NCBI RefSeq assembly: GCF_030287445.1
Contig: NZ_JASVWB010000002.1
Location: forward strand, 7,688,001-7,752,000
Reading direction: 5' to 3'
Source: Streptomyces sp. ALI-76-A
GTDB lineage: Bacteria > Actinomycetota > Actinomycetes > Streptomycetales > Streptomycetaceae
DNA: 64,000 bases
Below the pieces are notes generated by a model, which made no database searches, was not told where the DNA came from, and saw only the letters and a list, made by a program, of their open reading frames with translations. A program made the position numbers and the translations under genes. Positions 1 to 9,800 of the stretch are shown piece by piece. Every line of letters starts with the position of its first letter. The stretch's first letter is position 1.

Positions 1-55
1 CCGGGACCATCACCGCGTCGCGCGAGGGTGCCTCCTGGTACGGCCCGTCCGGTGG

Positions 56-2683
56 GTGCCCGGCCACCTCCACGGCGGGGCCCCCGGGAGCAGCGACGCC
101 CACTGGCAGCGGCTGGTCCAGGCGTGGCAGCAGCTCACCGAGGAGATCGCCGCACGCCGCGGCGCGCGGGCACCGGCCGCCCGGCACACCCGCTTCCTCG
201 ATGACGTCGAGCAGGTGATCGACGCCGGTGAGCGCATCACCGTAGCCCGGGCACGGGCGGCCGGGGACTTCCCCTACCGGTCCGTCTCCGCCACGGGCGA
301 GCAGCGTCACGGCACCCGCGCGGTCTACACGTTCGACCTGGTCGAGGACCGAATCCCCGACGAGGGCGCGTTCGTCCAGGTCCGCGGAGAACCGGCGCAG
401 CGGGGACGAGTCCTCACCGTCGCCTCGGGCGGTACGTCGGTGACCGTGGCGTTCGACCGGGCCGTCGCCTGGGACAGCGTCCCGGCGCAGGGCGCCCTGC
501 GGATCGTCCCCGGCCGGGCCGTCCACGACCGGCAGCGTGCCGCCGTACGGATCCTGCGCGACGGTCAGTCGCACAGCCCGCACCTGCTGGACGTCCTGGT
601 GGACCACCGCGTCCGGCCGCTCAGCCCGGCCTCCGACGAACCCGAGGCGGAGCTGGACCCCGCCCAGACGGAGGCCTTCCGCAAGGCCCTGGCCGTCGAG
701 GACCTGATGCTCGTCCTGGGGCCGCCCGGCACCGGCAAGACCCGGGTGATCAGCGAGATCTCCCGGGCCATCGCCGCCCGGGAGGCCAGGGAACGCGTCC
801 TGATCGCCTCCCACAGCAACCGCGCCGTCGACAACGTGCTCGGCCGGCTCCCCAGGGACATGGTGGTCGTCCGCGTCGGCAACGAAGGCGCGGTCACCGC
901 GGAGGGCAGACCGTACCTGCTGGAGGAGCAGGCCACCGGGCTGCGTCAGGAGATCCTGGCCCGGCTGGAGACCAGACTGGCCGTCCCGCTCGACGTCGAG
1001 CGGGCCGAGAAGTGGTGTGACGAGCTCGGCCTCCTCCTCGCCCGGCTCCGCGCTCTGGCGGGTGAGGAGGAGGCCGCCCGCTCGGCGCTCGCCGACGCCA
1101 GGCGCGCCGTCGGCGGTCCGGCCGTGTCGCGGGTGGACGAGCTCGTCGCCGGGCGTGCGCGCCTGGAACGCGCGACGGGCCGGCATGCCCGGCGGACCGA
1201 GCGGTGGACCCGGGCCCGCGACTCCGCCCTGCGGCGCGCGGACCGGCGGCTGACCGGGTCCCTCTTCCGCCTGTTCGCCCGGCGCTGCGAGCGCCGCCTC
1301 GCCCGGGCGGCCAGGGCCGCCGCCGCGCTCGCCGACGAACAGGCACGTCACCGGACGGCGTGGGACCTGGCCGAACACGACCTCGAGCTTGCCACCCGGG
1401 ACATCCCCGCGGTGCGGGCGGCGGCCGTCTCCCTGGAGGAGGTCAGTGCCCGCGCGGCGGCCTGCCGGGCCGACGCGGTCGAAGCCGCCGGGTACTGCCG
1501 GTCCGCGGTGGCCGCCGTCGAGGAGATGCCCGCCCTCCATGACCCGCGGACGGCGCGGCCGCGGACCGTGGACCGGGAACTGACCCGGCTCCACGACCGG
1601 CTGATGCAGCGGCTGCCGTTGCTCGCGTCCCGGCGGGCCCTGCTCGCCGAGTGGCGCGAGGAGGTCTCCTCGGCGACCGGGCAGCTGCACACGGAACTGG
1701 TCCGCTACGCGCACGTGGTCGCCGCCACCTGCATCGGTGTGGCATCCCGCCCCGAGCTGACCGGACTCGACTTCGACCTCGCCGTCATCGACGAGGCGGG
1801 TCAGATCGGCGTCCCGGACGTCCTCGTGCCGCTCGTACGCGCCCGCCGCGCGGTACTCGTGGGCGACCACAGGCAGTTGCCGCCCTACGTCGACTCCGAG
1901 GTCAGGCAGTGGGGGGAAGGCTGCGGTGATGCGGCTGTGCCGCCCCTGCTGACCACCAGCGCACTCGAGATGCTGCGGCCGGTCCTGCCCGACGAGGCGG
2001 TCGTGCCGCTGACCGACCAGCGACGCATGCCGTCGGCCGTCGCCCGGTTCGTCTCCGCCGCGTTCTACGACGGACAGCTGCGCACACCCGACCCGGACCC
2101 GCCCCACGACTCCCGGCTGTTCCGCACGCCGATGGCCTTCGTCGACACCTCCCGGCTGCCGGCCGGTCGGCGCTTCGAGCGGGAGGCCGGCGACGCGGAA
2201 CTCCGCAAGGGGTATGTCAACCCGGCCGAGGCGGACCTGCTCACGCTGCTCGCCGCCCACTACGACGGCCGGGGGGAGGAGTGGGCGGTGATCGTCCCGT
2301 ACGCCGCCCAGGCCGCGCTGATCAAGGCGGACCTGACGCGGTGCACCGGCAGGCCGGAGCGGGCCCGCCGCAACGTCGGCACGGTCGACTCGTTCCAGGG
2401 CGGCGAGCGGGACGTGATCCTCTACGGCTTCACCCGCAGCAACCCCGGGGGCCGGGTGGGTTTCCTGGCCGAACTGCGCCGCGCCAACGTCGCGCTGACC
2501 AGGGTCAGACGCCAGTTGGTGCTGGTGGGCGACCTGTCCACGCTGACCCGGGCCAAGGACGCGGGCTTCAGGGACCTCTCCCGCGCCCTGCGCGACCACC
2601 TCGCCGGGTGCGGGGAGACCCGCTCGTACGAGGAGGTCCGGGCCATGCTGGAACGGCTGCGGGCGGCGGGAGACGGTACATGA
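56..2683 (+). CDS. SF1B (Upf1/DNA2-like) helicase, possibly 5'-truncated
   Basis: Superfamily 1 helicase of the AAA_11/AAA_12 type, expected to unwind or translocate on DNA or RNA using ATP. The helicase motifs are complete and in order: Walker A GPPGTGKT (residues about 222-229), Walker B IDEAGQ with D579, motif III GDHRQLPP, the QRRMP motif, SFQGGERD (about 778) and the arginine-finger motif NVALTRVRRQ near the end. A charged, Arg/Ala-rich helical insertion (about 330-540) sits between the two core parts. The GTG start at 56 has no clear ribosome binding site and the frame is open to the window edge, so the true start may lie upstream. The stop overlaps the next start (ATGA), so the two are co-translated. 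Helicases of this kind occur both in housekeeping and in defence loci; which applies here is not shown by the sequence. Confidence 0.85.
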   Translation: MPGHLHGGAPGSSDAHWQRLVQAWQQLTEEIAARRGARAPAARHTRFLDDVEQVIDAGERITVARARAAGDFPYRSVSATGEQRHGTRAVYTFDLVEDRIPDEGAFVQVRGEPAQRGRVLTVASGGTSVTVAFDRAVAWDSVPAQGALRIVPGRAVHDRQRAAVRILRDGQSHSPHLLDVLVDHRVRPLSPASDEPEAELDPAQTEAFRKALAVEDLMLVLGPPGTGKTRVISEISRAIAAREARERVLIASHSNRAVDNVLGRLPRDMVVVRVGNEGAVTAEGRPYLLEEQATGLRQEILARLETRLAVPLDVERAEKWCDELGLLLARLRALAGEEEAARSALADARRAVGGPAVSRVDELVAGRARLERATGRHARRTERWTRARDSALRRADRRLTGSLFRLFARRCERRLARAARAAAALADEQARHRTAWDLAEHDLELATRDIPAVRAAAVSLEEVSARAAACRADAVEAAGYCRSAVAAVEEMPALHDPRTARPRTVDRELTRLHDRLMQRLPLLASRRALLAEWREEVSSATGQLHTELVRYAHVVAATCIGVASRPELTGLDFDLAVIDEAGQIGVPDVLVPLVRARRAVLVGDHRQLPPYVDSEVRQWGEGCGDAAVPPLLTTSALEMLRPVLPDEAVVPLTDQRRMPSAVARFVSAAFYDGQLRTPDPDPPHDSRLFRTPMAFVDTSRLPAGRRFEREAGDAELRKGYVNPAEADLLTLLAAHYDGRGEEWAVIVPYAAQAALIKADLTRCTGRPERARRNVGTVDSFQGGERDVILYGFTRSNPGGRVGFLAELRRANVALTRVRRQLVLVGDLSTLTRAKDAGFRDLSRALRDHLAGCGETRSYEEVRAMLERLRAAGDGT

Positions 2684-3951
2684 GCGTCCGGACCCGGCTG
2701 ATGCCGTATCCGGAGAAACGGGCTCTGGAGAACGCCGCGTTCACCCTCGGCCTGGTGCCCACCGGCATCCACACCGTTCTGCTGCCCGTGTGGTGCGCGG
2801 AGGTACGCGCGACCGTCACCGAGGGACAGCCCTACGAGCTCATCGACCGTTTCATCGAACGTGGGGTCGCGGACGGCGGACTGGGTTCCGCCGAGGAGCT
2901 GGCCTCGTTCCTGGCTCTCGACCCGGCCCTGGTGCGGCAGGCGCTGGCCTTCCTGACCGCGATCGACCATGTCACCGAGCAGGACGGCCGGATCGCCCTC
3001 ACCGAACTCGGCCGCCGGTCGGTATGGGACGGCACGCGCTACACGGTGACCCGTGACGACCGGCGCCGGCTGTACTTCGACGGGTTCCAGTCGCGTCCGC
3101 TGACGGCGGCGCACTACACGAGCGCCACCGTCACCTTGCTGTCCGGTGACGAGCCGGTACCCGAGGGGGACCCGGGGAGCATGCCGCCCTGGCTGATGCC
3201 GCTCCCGCTGATGCCGCGGGTGTTCCGGCCCGAGGCCGTGCTGGAGCTGGCGGACCACCCCCGGCGCGCTCACTTCAACCTGCCGCCGGGCATCGAGAAT
3301 CCCGAGTGTGTCGGAGTACCCGAGTGCCTGCACCTGCCCGCCTACGCCGTGCGGGCGGTGGAGGGCGACGGCCGGGTGCGTCATCTGGTCTACACCCAGG
3401 CCCACGACGGTGAGCACGATGCCGACCTCTCCGCCGCGTGCGAGGAGACGCCCGAGTTCGTGACCATCCTGTGGAACGAGGAGACCGGGGCCGCCCCACG
3501 GATCGGGGAGCGGATCGGGAAGTGGCTCAGCAGGCGGGAACTCGCGCAGTATCCGCCGGTGAGGGACCGCCACGGGGCCTGGCGGGTGACGCTGCCCCCG
3601 GACCGTTTCCTCGGGGAGGGCCCGGTCGGGCCGGCCGACGTCGGCTCGTACGTGGTGCTGGGCGGGGCCTTCTTCCAGCTCTGGTGCACCGACCGGGACG
3701 CCCGGGCCTGGGCGCTCGTCGAACGTCTCGACGCCTGCCTGGGTGCCCGGCTCCGCCGCGATCCCGGTGACGTCCGCGCGCGGGTCGAGTCCCTCTGCCG
3801 GCAACTGGAGCTCGGGCCGGTCGGCCTCGACACCCTGTGCCGTGCCGCGGGCCAGGCGGGGAAGCACCGCCTCGCCGAGCGGCTGCGCGACGCGCGCTCC
3901 GCGGAGCAGGAGCAGGAGCAGGAGCAGGCGATCAGAAAAAGGCGAAAGTGA
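2680..3951 (+). CDS. Unknown protein coupled to the helicase, with a winged-helix-like N-terminal region
   Basis: A 423-residue protein I do not recognise. Its ATG shares the ATGA overlap with the helicase stop, so it is almost surely the helicase partner. Residues about 60-110 (from GSAEELASFLAL to LTELGRRSV) read like a winged-helix fold: three helices followed by the 'DGRIALTELGR' wing pattern seen in many such domains. The rest is mixed alpha/beta with many Trp and Pro residues and no catalytic motif I can name. The C-terminus ends in a Glu-Gln dipeptide run followed by a basic tail (AIRKRRK), which could bind nucleic acid. No signal peptide or membrane segment is visible. Function by association only: a nucleic-acid sensor or adaptor for the helicase is a guess. 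Confidence 0.8.
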   Translation: MSVRTRLMPYPEKRALENAAFTLGLVPTGIHTVLLPVWCAEVRATVTEGQPYELIDRFIERGVADGGLGSAEELASFLALDPALVRQALAFLTAIDHVTEQDGRIALTELGRRSVWDGTRYTVTRDDRRRLYFDGFQSRPLTAAHYTSATVTLLSGDEPVPEGDPGSMPPWLMPLPLMPRVFRPEAVLELADHPRRAHFNLPPGIENPECVGVPECLHLPAYAVRAVEGDGRVRHLVYTQAHDGEHDADLSAACEETPEFVTILWNEETGAAPRIGERIGKWLSRRELAQYPPVRDRHGAWRVTLPPDRFLGEGPVGPADVGSYVVLGGAFFQLWCTDRDARAWALVERLDACLGARLRRDPGDVRARVESLCRQLELGPVGLDTLCRAAGQAGKHRLAERLRDARSAEQEQEQEQAIRKRRK

Positions 3952-4178
3952 AAATGAAATGGTCGCCGAAAGGGCAGGAAAGCGCGATTGTGGTTTTCGG
4001 GTGATCTCCCGGCAAGAATGATCGTGTTCTTGGCATAGGAAAAGAGGGAATTCCGGCCAAAGGCGAGGTCGGATCGGTTTAGCCTTGTCGCTAGGGCGCC
4101 GCCGCAGGGGTTGCATTCCGGCAGGAGCTGGAACGCGGGGATTTACCGGCGGGCCCTCAGATCCGTGGGGAGCCAAGC
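3952..4178 (+). promoter_or_regulatory. AT-richer intergenic segment, probable promoter region of module A
   Basis: This 227-nt gap is clearly richer in A and T than its surroundings and follows the end of the helicase pair. It carries TTGGCA near 4031 and several AT-rich stretches, but no -35/-10 pair with good spacing that I would commit to. The downstream GTG at 4179 is preceded by GGGGAG. It is the largest break between the helicase pair and the vWA gene, so a promoter for the long downstream gene run is likely here. Confidence 0.45.
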
Positions 4179-6674
4179 GTGACATTCATGACGGGGGCGG
4201 ACGGGCGTGCGTGCGCACGCACCCCGGAAGCAGGTAAGCCGCAGACGACCCGGGGGATATCGGATGTCCCCCGCACCCGCACGCCCCTTCCGGCACGGCG
4301 CGGGACGTTCCGTCTCTCCGCCGTGGCGCTCGCCGCGGCGATACTGCCCGGGGCGGCTCTGCCGGCCCTCGGCGCGGACGTCCCCGGAGCGAACGCCCGG
4401 CCGATCGACGCGGTACCGGTCGCGTCGGAGGCGTCCGACGAGCCGGTCGACTACGCCGTCGCGGTGGACGAGTCGGCGAGCCTGGGGGCCGGGGAGATCG
4501 ACCGGGAGAAGGACGCCGTGTCGGCGATCGCCGTCAGCGACCCCTCCGCCCGCTCCCGCATGGTGGTGTACGGCTTCGCCGACGCCAGGACCGAGCGGCA
4601 GTCGCCCATCGACGAGGTGTGCCCCATGCGACGGCTCGACGCGGTCGGCCGGGAGCAGATCGGCGAATGCTCCGCGGACCTGCGCGAGCGGACCGAGGAA
4701 GAGGGCTCGGGCACCGACTTCATCTCGGCCGTCCGGCAGGGCGTCACCCGGCTGAAGGAGGCGCCGGACCCCGGCCGCCCCCGGGTGCTGTTCCTGCTCA
4801 CCGACGGCTACCTCGACGTGCGGGACAGCCATCGCTACAAGGGCCTCGACAAGAAGACCAGGGAGGACCAGGCCGCCGAGGACCTCGACCGGGCGCTGCG
4901 GGAGGCGGCCGACGCCCGGGTGCAGATCTGGCCGCTCGGCTTCGGCACCAGTGTCGACGAGGACGCACTCGCGGACATGGCGGCCGCCGGATACCAGGAC
5001 GGCTGCCGCGACCTGCCCGAGGCCCGGCCGAAGGCGGCGGTGGTGCCCGGTGCCGAGGAGGTCGGCGAGGCACTGGAGTCGGCGTTCTCCGCCGCCCGCT
5101 GTCTCTACCGGGAGCCGGGCTCACAGACCCGCCCGCCGGGCGACCTGACCGTGCGCGTGTCCCCCCTGGCCACGGAGGGCACCATCGTCGTCTCCAAGGG
5201 TGATCCCGAGGTCACCGCCACGTACTACGACCCCGAGGGCAGGAAGATCACCGAGTCGGACGACGGGGACGGGGACTCGTCCTTCGAGTTCACCGGCCGC
5301 GGCCGGTCGGTCGAGTCCCTGCGCGTCACCCGGCCCGTCGCGGGCCAGTGGCGGGTGCACCTCGACGCACCCGAAGGACACCGGGACCGCGTCGCCAGCA
5401 TCAGCGTCCTGTGGCGGGGCGTGGTGCGCTCCGCCATCCGCCTGGAGAAGCCCTCGCCGCACCCCGGCCAGCGCACCCGCGTCGAGGTCGAGGTGCTGAC
5501 CAGGGCCGGCGTCAAACTGAGCGAACGGGACCTGCGCGGGATCTCCGTCTCCGGACAGCTGACCGGCGAGGGCTTCGCGCGGAAGATCCCCCTCTCGTTG
5601 ACCGACGGCGGCCGGGGCCCGGACGAACGGGGCTCGGACGGTGTCTTCACCGGAGCCGTCACGGTCCCCGACGAGGCCACGGGCTCCCTGCTCTTCTCCA
5701 GCACCGTCGCCTCGGTGGGCCTCAGCCCGGACCGCAGGTCCTATCCGACCCGGATGACCCCCCCGCACGCGAAGTTCGGCGCCGAGCTGCACCTCCCGGC
5801 GGCCACCGTGCACCCCGGTGGCCGCGTGACGGGCACGCTCGATCTCAGCAACGGCGACCCGGCCCCGCACACGGTGAAGCTGGCCGTCGCCGACGGCGCG
5901 GGCACCGGTCTCAGCATCAGCCCCGCCGAGGTGGTCGTCGAACCGGGCGCCGAACGCACCGTCGCCGTCACCGTCCAGGTGGCCGAGGAGGACGGTCTCG
6001 GCGCGCCGGTCGCCGACGAGGGCACCGCGCTCGGCGGGAAGATCACCGCCGTCGACGGCGGGCGCGTCCTCGACGACGCGCCGCTCGACATCACGGTCAC
6101 CCCGGTGCCCGGCCCCGTCGAACGGTTCTGGGACCAGTGGTGGAACGTCATCATCCCCTCGGCGTTCCTCCTCGCCGCCGTGGTCGCCGCGTTCCTGTCC
6201 CGCCGCCGCGTCAACCGGCTGCTCGCCGCCCCCGGAGGACTCCTCCTCGAACTGCGCGACGCCGACGCCACACTGGTCGGCAGCCGCAAGGCCAAGGCGG
6301 GCCGCGCCAACTGGTACGAGTTCGACATCGTCGACACCGCCACCGCGACCCCCCGCATCGAGCGGCGCCACCGTGGTGCCTACGCGGTCAGGCGGGACCT
6401 GAACGGGGGAGTGGTGCTGCGTGCCGGCGGCCAGGGCGAGCGGACCCTGCGTCTGGGGGAGCCGGTGGTGCTGACCGACGCGCTGTCCCTGCGGATCACC
6501 GAGAGCGCCGGACGCCGGCCCGTCGCGCACGGCCGTTCCGGCCTGCCGAAGCGGGTCCGGGCGGTGGGCGGTGGCCGTACCGCCCGCGGCGGGGACACCG
6601 CCGCGACCGACACGTACGAGAGCGGCGCGCGCCTCCCGAACGTGCCGGACCCGGCGGACCACCCGGACCTCTGA
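4179..6674 (+). CDS. Exported, membrane-anchored vWA-domain protein
   Basis: An 831-residue protein with a long basic N-terminus, a hydrophobic signal segment (about residues 44-66, ending ALPALGA), a von Willebrand A domain and one C-terminal transmembrane helix (about 658-675) followed by a basic stop-transfer stretch (SRRRVNRLL). The vWA metal site is intact: DxSxS is D97, S99, S101, and the LTDG loop carries D209. Residues about 320-650 look like tandem beta-sandwich domains. The topology implies the vWA domain lies outside the membrane and about 155 residues lie inside. The GTG start is chosen because GGGGAG lies about 8 nt upstream. It is the first gene of a long same-strand run and is separated from the tubulin-like gene by 192 nt. 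Likely role: metal-dependent ligand or partner binding at the cell surface. Confidence 0.85.
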   Translation: MTFMTGADGRACARTPEAGKPQTTRGISDVPRTRTPLPARRGTFRLSAVALAAAILPGAALPALGADVPGANARPIDAVPVASEASDEPVDYAVAVDESASLGAGEIDREKDAVSAIAVSDPSARSRMVVYGFADARTERQSPIDEVCPMRRLDAVGREQIGECSADLRERTEEEGSGTDFISAVRQGVTRLKEAPDPGRPRVLFLLTDGYLDVRDSHRYKGLDKKTREDQAAEDLDRALREAADARVQIWPLGFGTSVDEDALADMAAAGYQDGCRDLPEARPKAAVVPGAEEVGEALESAFSAARCLYREPGSQTRPPGDLTVRVSPLATEGTIVVSKGDPEVTATYYDPEGRKITESDDGDGDSSFEFTGRGRSVESLRVTRPVAGQWRVHLDAPEGHRDRVASISVLWRGVVRSAIRLEKPSPHPGQRTRVEVEVLTRAGVKLSERDLRGISVSGQLTGEGFARKIPLSLTDGGRGPDERGSDGVFTGAVTVPDEATGSLLFSSTVASVGLSPDRRSYPTRMTPPHAKFGAELHLPAATVHPGGRVTGTLDLSNGDPAPHTVKLAVADGAGTGLSISPAEVVVEPGAERTVAVTVQVAEEDGLGAPVADEGTALGGKITAVDGGRVLDDAPLDITVTPVPGPVERFWDQWWNVIIPSAFLLAAVVAAFLSRRRVNRLLAAPGGLLLELRDADATLVGSRKAKAGRANWYEFDIVDTATATPRIERRHRGAYAVRRDLNGGVVLRAGGQGERTLRLGEPVVLTDALSLRITESAGRRPVAHGRSGLPKRVRAVGGGRTARGGDTAATDTYESGARLPNVPDPADHPDL

Positions 6675-6866
6675 GCCACCGCCCCCACCCGGCACCACGG
6701 CCGCGGCCGGAGCCGCCGCCCGTCCCCTCGACCGCGCACCGGTGACCGCGGTCCTCCTTCGCCCCTCGTACCCGACCCCCGACCACCCGACCACCAGCGA
6801 TTCCTTGCCCCTCGTACTCGACCACCAGCGACCGGGACGCACGGCGTCCAGGCGGAGGACCACACC
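6675..6866 (+). promoter_or_regulatory. Leader before the tubulin-like gene, with short direct repeats
   Basis: A 192-nt gap. It holds two imperfect copies of GCCCCTCGTACCCGACC (about 6761 and 6804) and two copies of CGACCACCAGCGA (about 6787 and 6819). A strong ribosome binding site (GGAGG) lies about 8 nt before the ATG at 6867. It is the largest gap inside module A, so a secondary promoter is possible, but I see no clear -35/-10 pair. Confidence 0.4.
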
Positions 6867-9800
6867 ATGAAGATCTTCCAGCCGATGCTCTTCGTCGGGC
6901 TGGGCGGCACCGGCGGACTGGTCGGGGCCGAGCTGGAGCGCCGGCTGCGAGCCGAACTGTGCGGACCCGACGGTACGGCGCTCAACAGTCTCGGCATCCC
7001 GCTGCGCTACCAGCTCCCGGAGTGCCTCCAGTTCGTCTACGCCGACTTCAGCGAGTCCGAACTCGCCCGGCTGCCCCACCTCAGCGCCGACAACGCGCTG
7101 CGTGCCGCCTACAGCCGGACCGCACGGGCCACCCACGACCTCCTGCCCGACCACGACAGCTCCCCGGAGGTCACCCGGGAGCTGCGTGCGGTGATGCGTG
7201 ACGAGGTGAGCGGCTGGCTCCCTCCACGCACCGGCGAACCCAAGGTCACCCCGCTGCGCAACGGAGCCGGCCAACTGCCCACCGTCGGGCGCGCCGCCCT
7301 CTTCGGCACCCTCCGCAACGGACTGGACTCGGTCATGGGGCCGCTGCTCCAGGCCATCGACGCCATCAGCCGCTCCGGGGGTGAACTCAGCCAGCTCGGC
7401 GGAGGACCCATGTCCGGCTGCGACGTGTTCGTGGCCTACTCGGTGGCCGGCGGCACCGGCGCCGGGCTCTTCCTCGACTACCTCCATCTGATCGGCGAGG
7501 CGTTCAGGGCCAAGAACTTCACCGGCGCACGGATCTACCCGCTGGTGGTCATGCCCTCCGCCTTTCCCCCCTCCGCGGGCGGCGGACGCGAGGCCGAACT
7601 GAACGCCGCGCGGGCCGTGGTCGACCTCTTCCGGCTCGTCGACGAGCAGAACGTGCCCACCGCCGAGTCCGATCTCGGCGACACCGAGCTGGACTCCGCG
7701 CTGCACATCCGGTACCCGGGCGCCCACCCGATCCGGCTGCGCACCGGCATGGTGCCGACGGCCTTCCTGTTCAGCCGTACCGCCGGGATCCGCCCCGACG
7801 ACCTGCGGCGCTCCATCGTCTCCCTGGTGATGTCGCTGGTCGGCACCGAACTGGGCGACGGCAGCGGGCCCCGCCCCCGCGCCGACGACGACTACCAGAC
7901 GTTCGCCGCCAGCTTCATCAACCGCGGACTGCACCGCGCGGCACGGGCCGCGTCCGGCATCGGCCACCGGGGGGTGTCCACGAGCCTGGTGGCCTCGATG
8001 ACCGCGCCGCTCGACGAACTGGCCGAGCTCGTCTCCTCCCGCATGCTGGCGATGTCGGTGCGCCGGCTCACCGAGCCCGCGGCCCGGCCGAGCCACGCCT
8101 ACGCGGGCACCGTCCGCAAGATGTTCGCGGACGCGGGCGTGGACGAACTGTGGGCCCGCGAGGCGCTGCCCGTGCCCGAGCCCGATCCGCTGCCCCGCGG
8201 CGGAGTCGCCATCGAGCAGGCGCTCCGCGACCGGATCAGCGACATGCAGGGGCTCCTCGACGACCTCCGGCGACGGGTGGAACGACGGGCGCCCGCGCTC
8301 GCCGAACAGTTCGCACCCCGCGCCGCGCTGGAGCGGGTGCTGCGCACCGCCGACTTCTTCCAGGCGGAGCGGATCGTCAAGGGAGTGCCGGGCGATCCCG
8401 ACCCGGTGACCGTGCTCGGCTTCCTCGGGATGCTGGAGAACCGCAGCCGGCAACCCGCGCGCCCGGCGGGCGTGGATGTGCAGCCTCCCGCGGTGCCCCG
8501 GGTCAGGGGCCGCATCGGCGGCCTGTCCAAGGCCCGCTGGGGCGACCCCGAGGTGGCGGCGGCCGTCGAGGCGCAGGACCGCTGGTACCAGTGGCGCAGC
8601 CGGGTCGTCTGGCACGACGGCTGGCGGCGCCAGGAGCAGCGCTGGCGCCCGGCCGCGGCGGCGCTGAACAGCGAACTGGCGCTGCTGGTCGAGGCGTTCC
8701 GCAAACACGTCGAGGAAGAGCCCAGAGCGTTCCAGGAGCAGGTGCAGGAGCTCTACGACGACCGCACCGGCGTCTCCTATCTGCTGCCGCCGCAGAGCAA
8801 CCTCCGCGACTTCTACGACGACCTGAGGGAACGCCTGATCAAACGGGTCAACCTGCGGGACAACGACGACGAGTCCGCCCTGTTGCTGAAACTCGTCGAC
8901 GGCGACTGCTGGCAGGCCGCGCACACCGCCGGCCGGCGCAATCCCGCCGCGGCCGTCGCGACCGTCAAGGCCGCGGTGGAGCAGCGGATCAAGACGCTGT
9001 TCGCGGAGAGCGGCATGCAGGCCGACGAGCGGCCGCTGCTGCCCTCCATGGCGATGCTGCTGAGCGCGGCGGCCGGCGTCGGCGACACCGCCGAGGAGAT
9101 CGGCAAGACCGCGCTGGAGCAGTTCCGGTTCAAGATCGCCGGACTGCTTCCGCACGGATTCGTGCCCGAAGGCGGAGGGCCGCTGAAGATCCTCATCGTC
9201 TACCCCCGGATACAGAACAAGGACGCCGTCGAGGAGTACCTGCGCAAGTCCCTGCTCCTGCCGAGGGACGGCAAGCGGTCCATCGAGTTCCGCGGTGTGG
9301 AGACCGACTCGATCACGGTGGTGCTCTTCCGCAGCGAGATGAGCCTCACCGAGGTGCCGGAGGCCCGCAACGTACTGCGCCGCTGGGCCAGGGCCCGCGA
9401 CGTCGAGCAGAGCGAGGACGTGCTGAGCTGGCGGCAGCGGCTGGGCTACCGCGACGACTGGCTGGCCAGCACCGAGGAGGACCGGCGGCACATCCTGCAC
9501 CGCCTGCTGTGCGCGATGTGGAACGGCCAGGTCACCGTGGTCGAGGGGGACGCCGACTCACCGCGCCGGATCCGTGTCCGGTTGTACGAGGAGGAGGGCC
9601 CCGACATCCCCGGGATGACCCTGCGCCTGGACGCCTACCAGGGCGAGATCTCCGGCTGGGCCGGACTGCTGCGCTCCTACGAGCGGTGGGCCCTGCTCGA
9701 CGAGGGCCGCATCGTGGAGGACTACTGCAGCGTGCTGATGAGGGTCCAGCCCAAGGGCCTCTCCCTGTCCGGCAGCGACCCCGACCCCCTGTTCGTGCGG

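Noticed and set aside
2281..2679. Upstream extension of the unknown helicase partner into the helicase gene
   Set aside because: The frame is open, but its product is Arg/Gly/Pro-rich and overlaps conserved helicase motifs. The ATGA-coupled ATG at 2680 is the natural start.
5121..9500. A very long minus-strand open frame opposite the vWA and tubulin-like genes
   Set aside because: It is the antisense of two well-supported genes with clear motifs, has the Val/Gly/Arg-rich composition of shadow frames in GC-rich DNA, and spans an intergenic gap.
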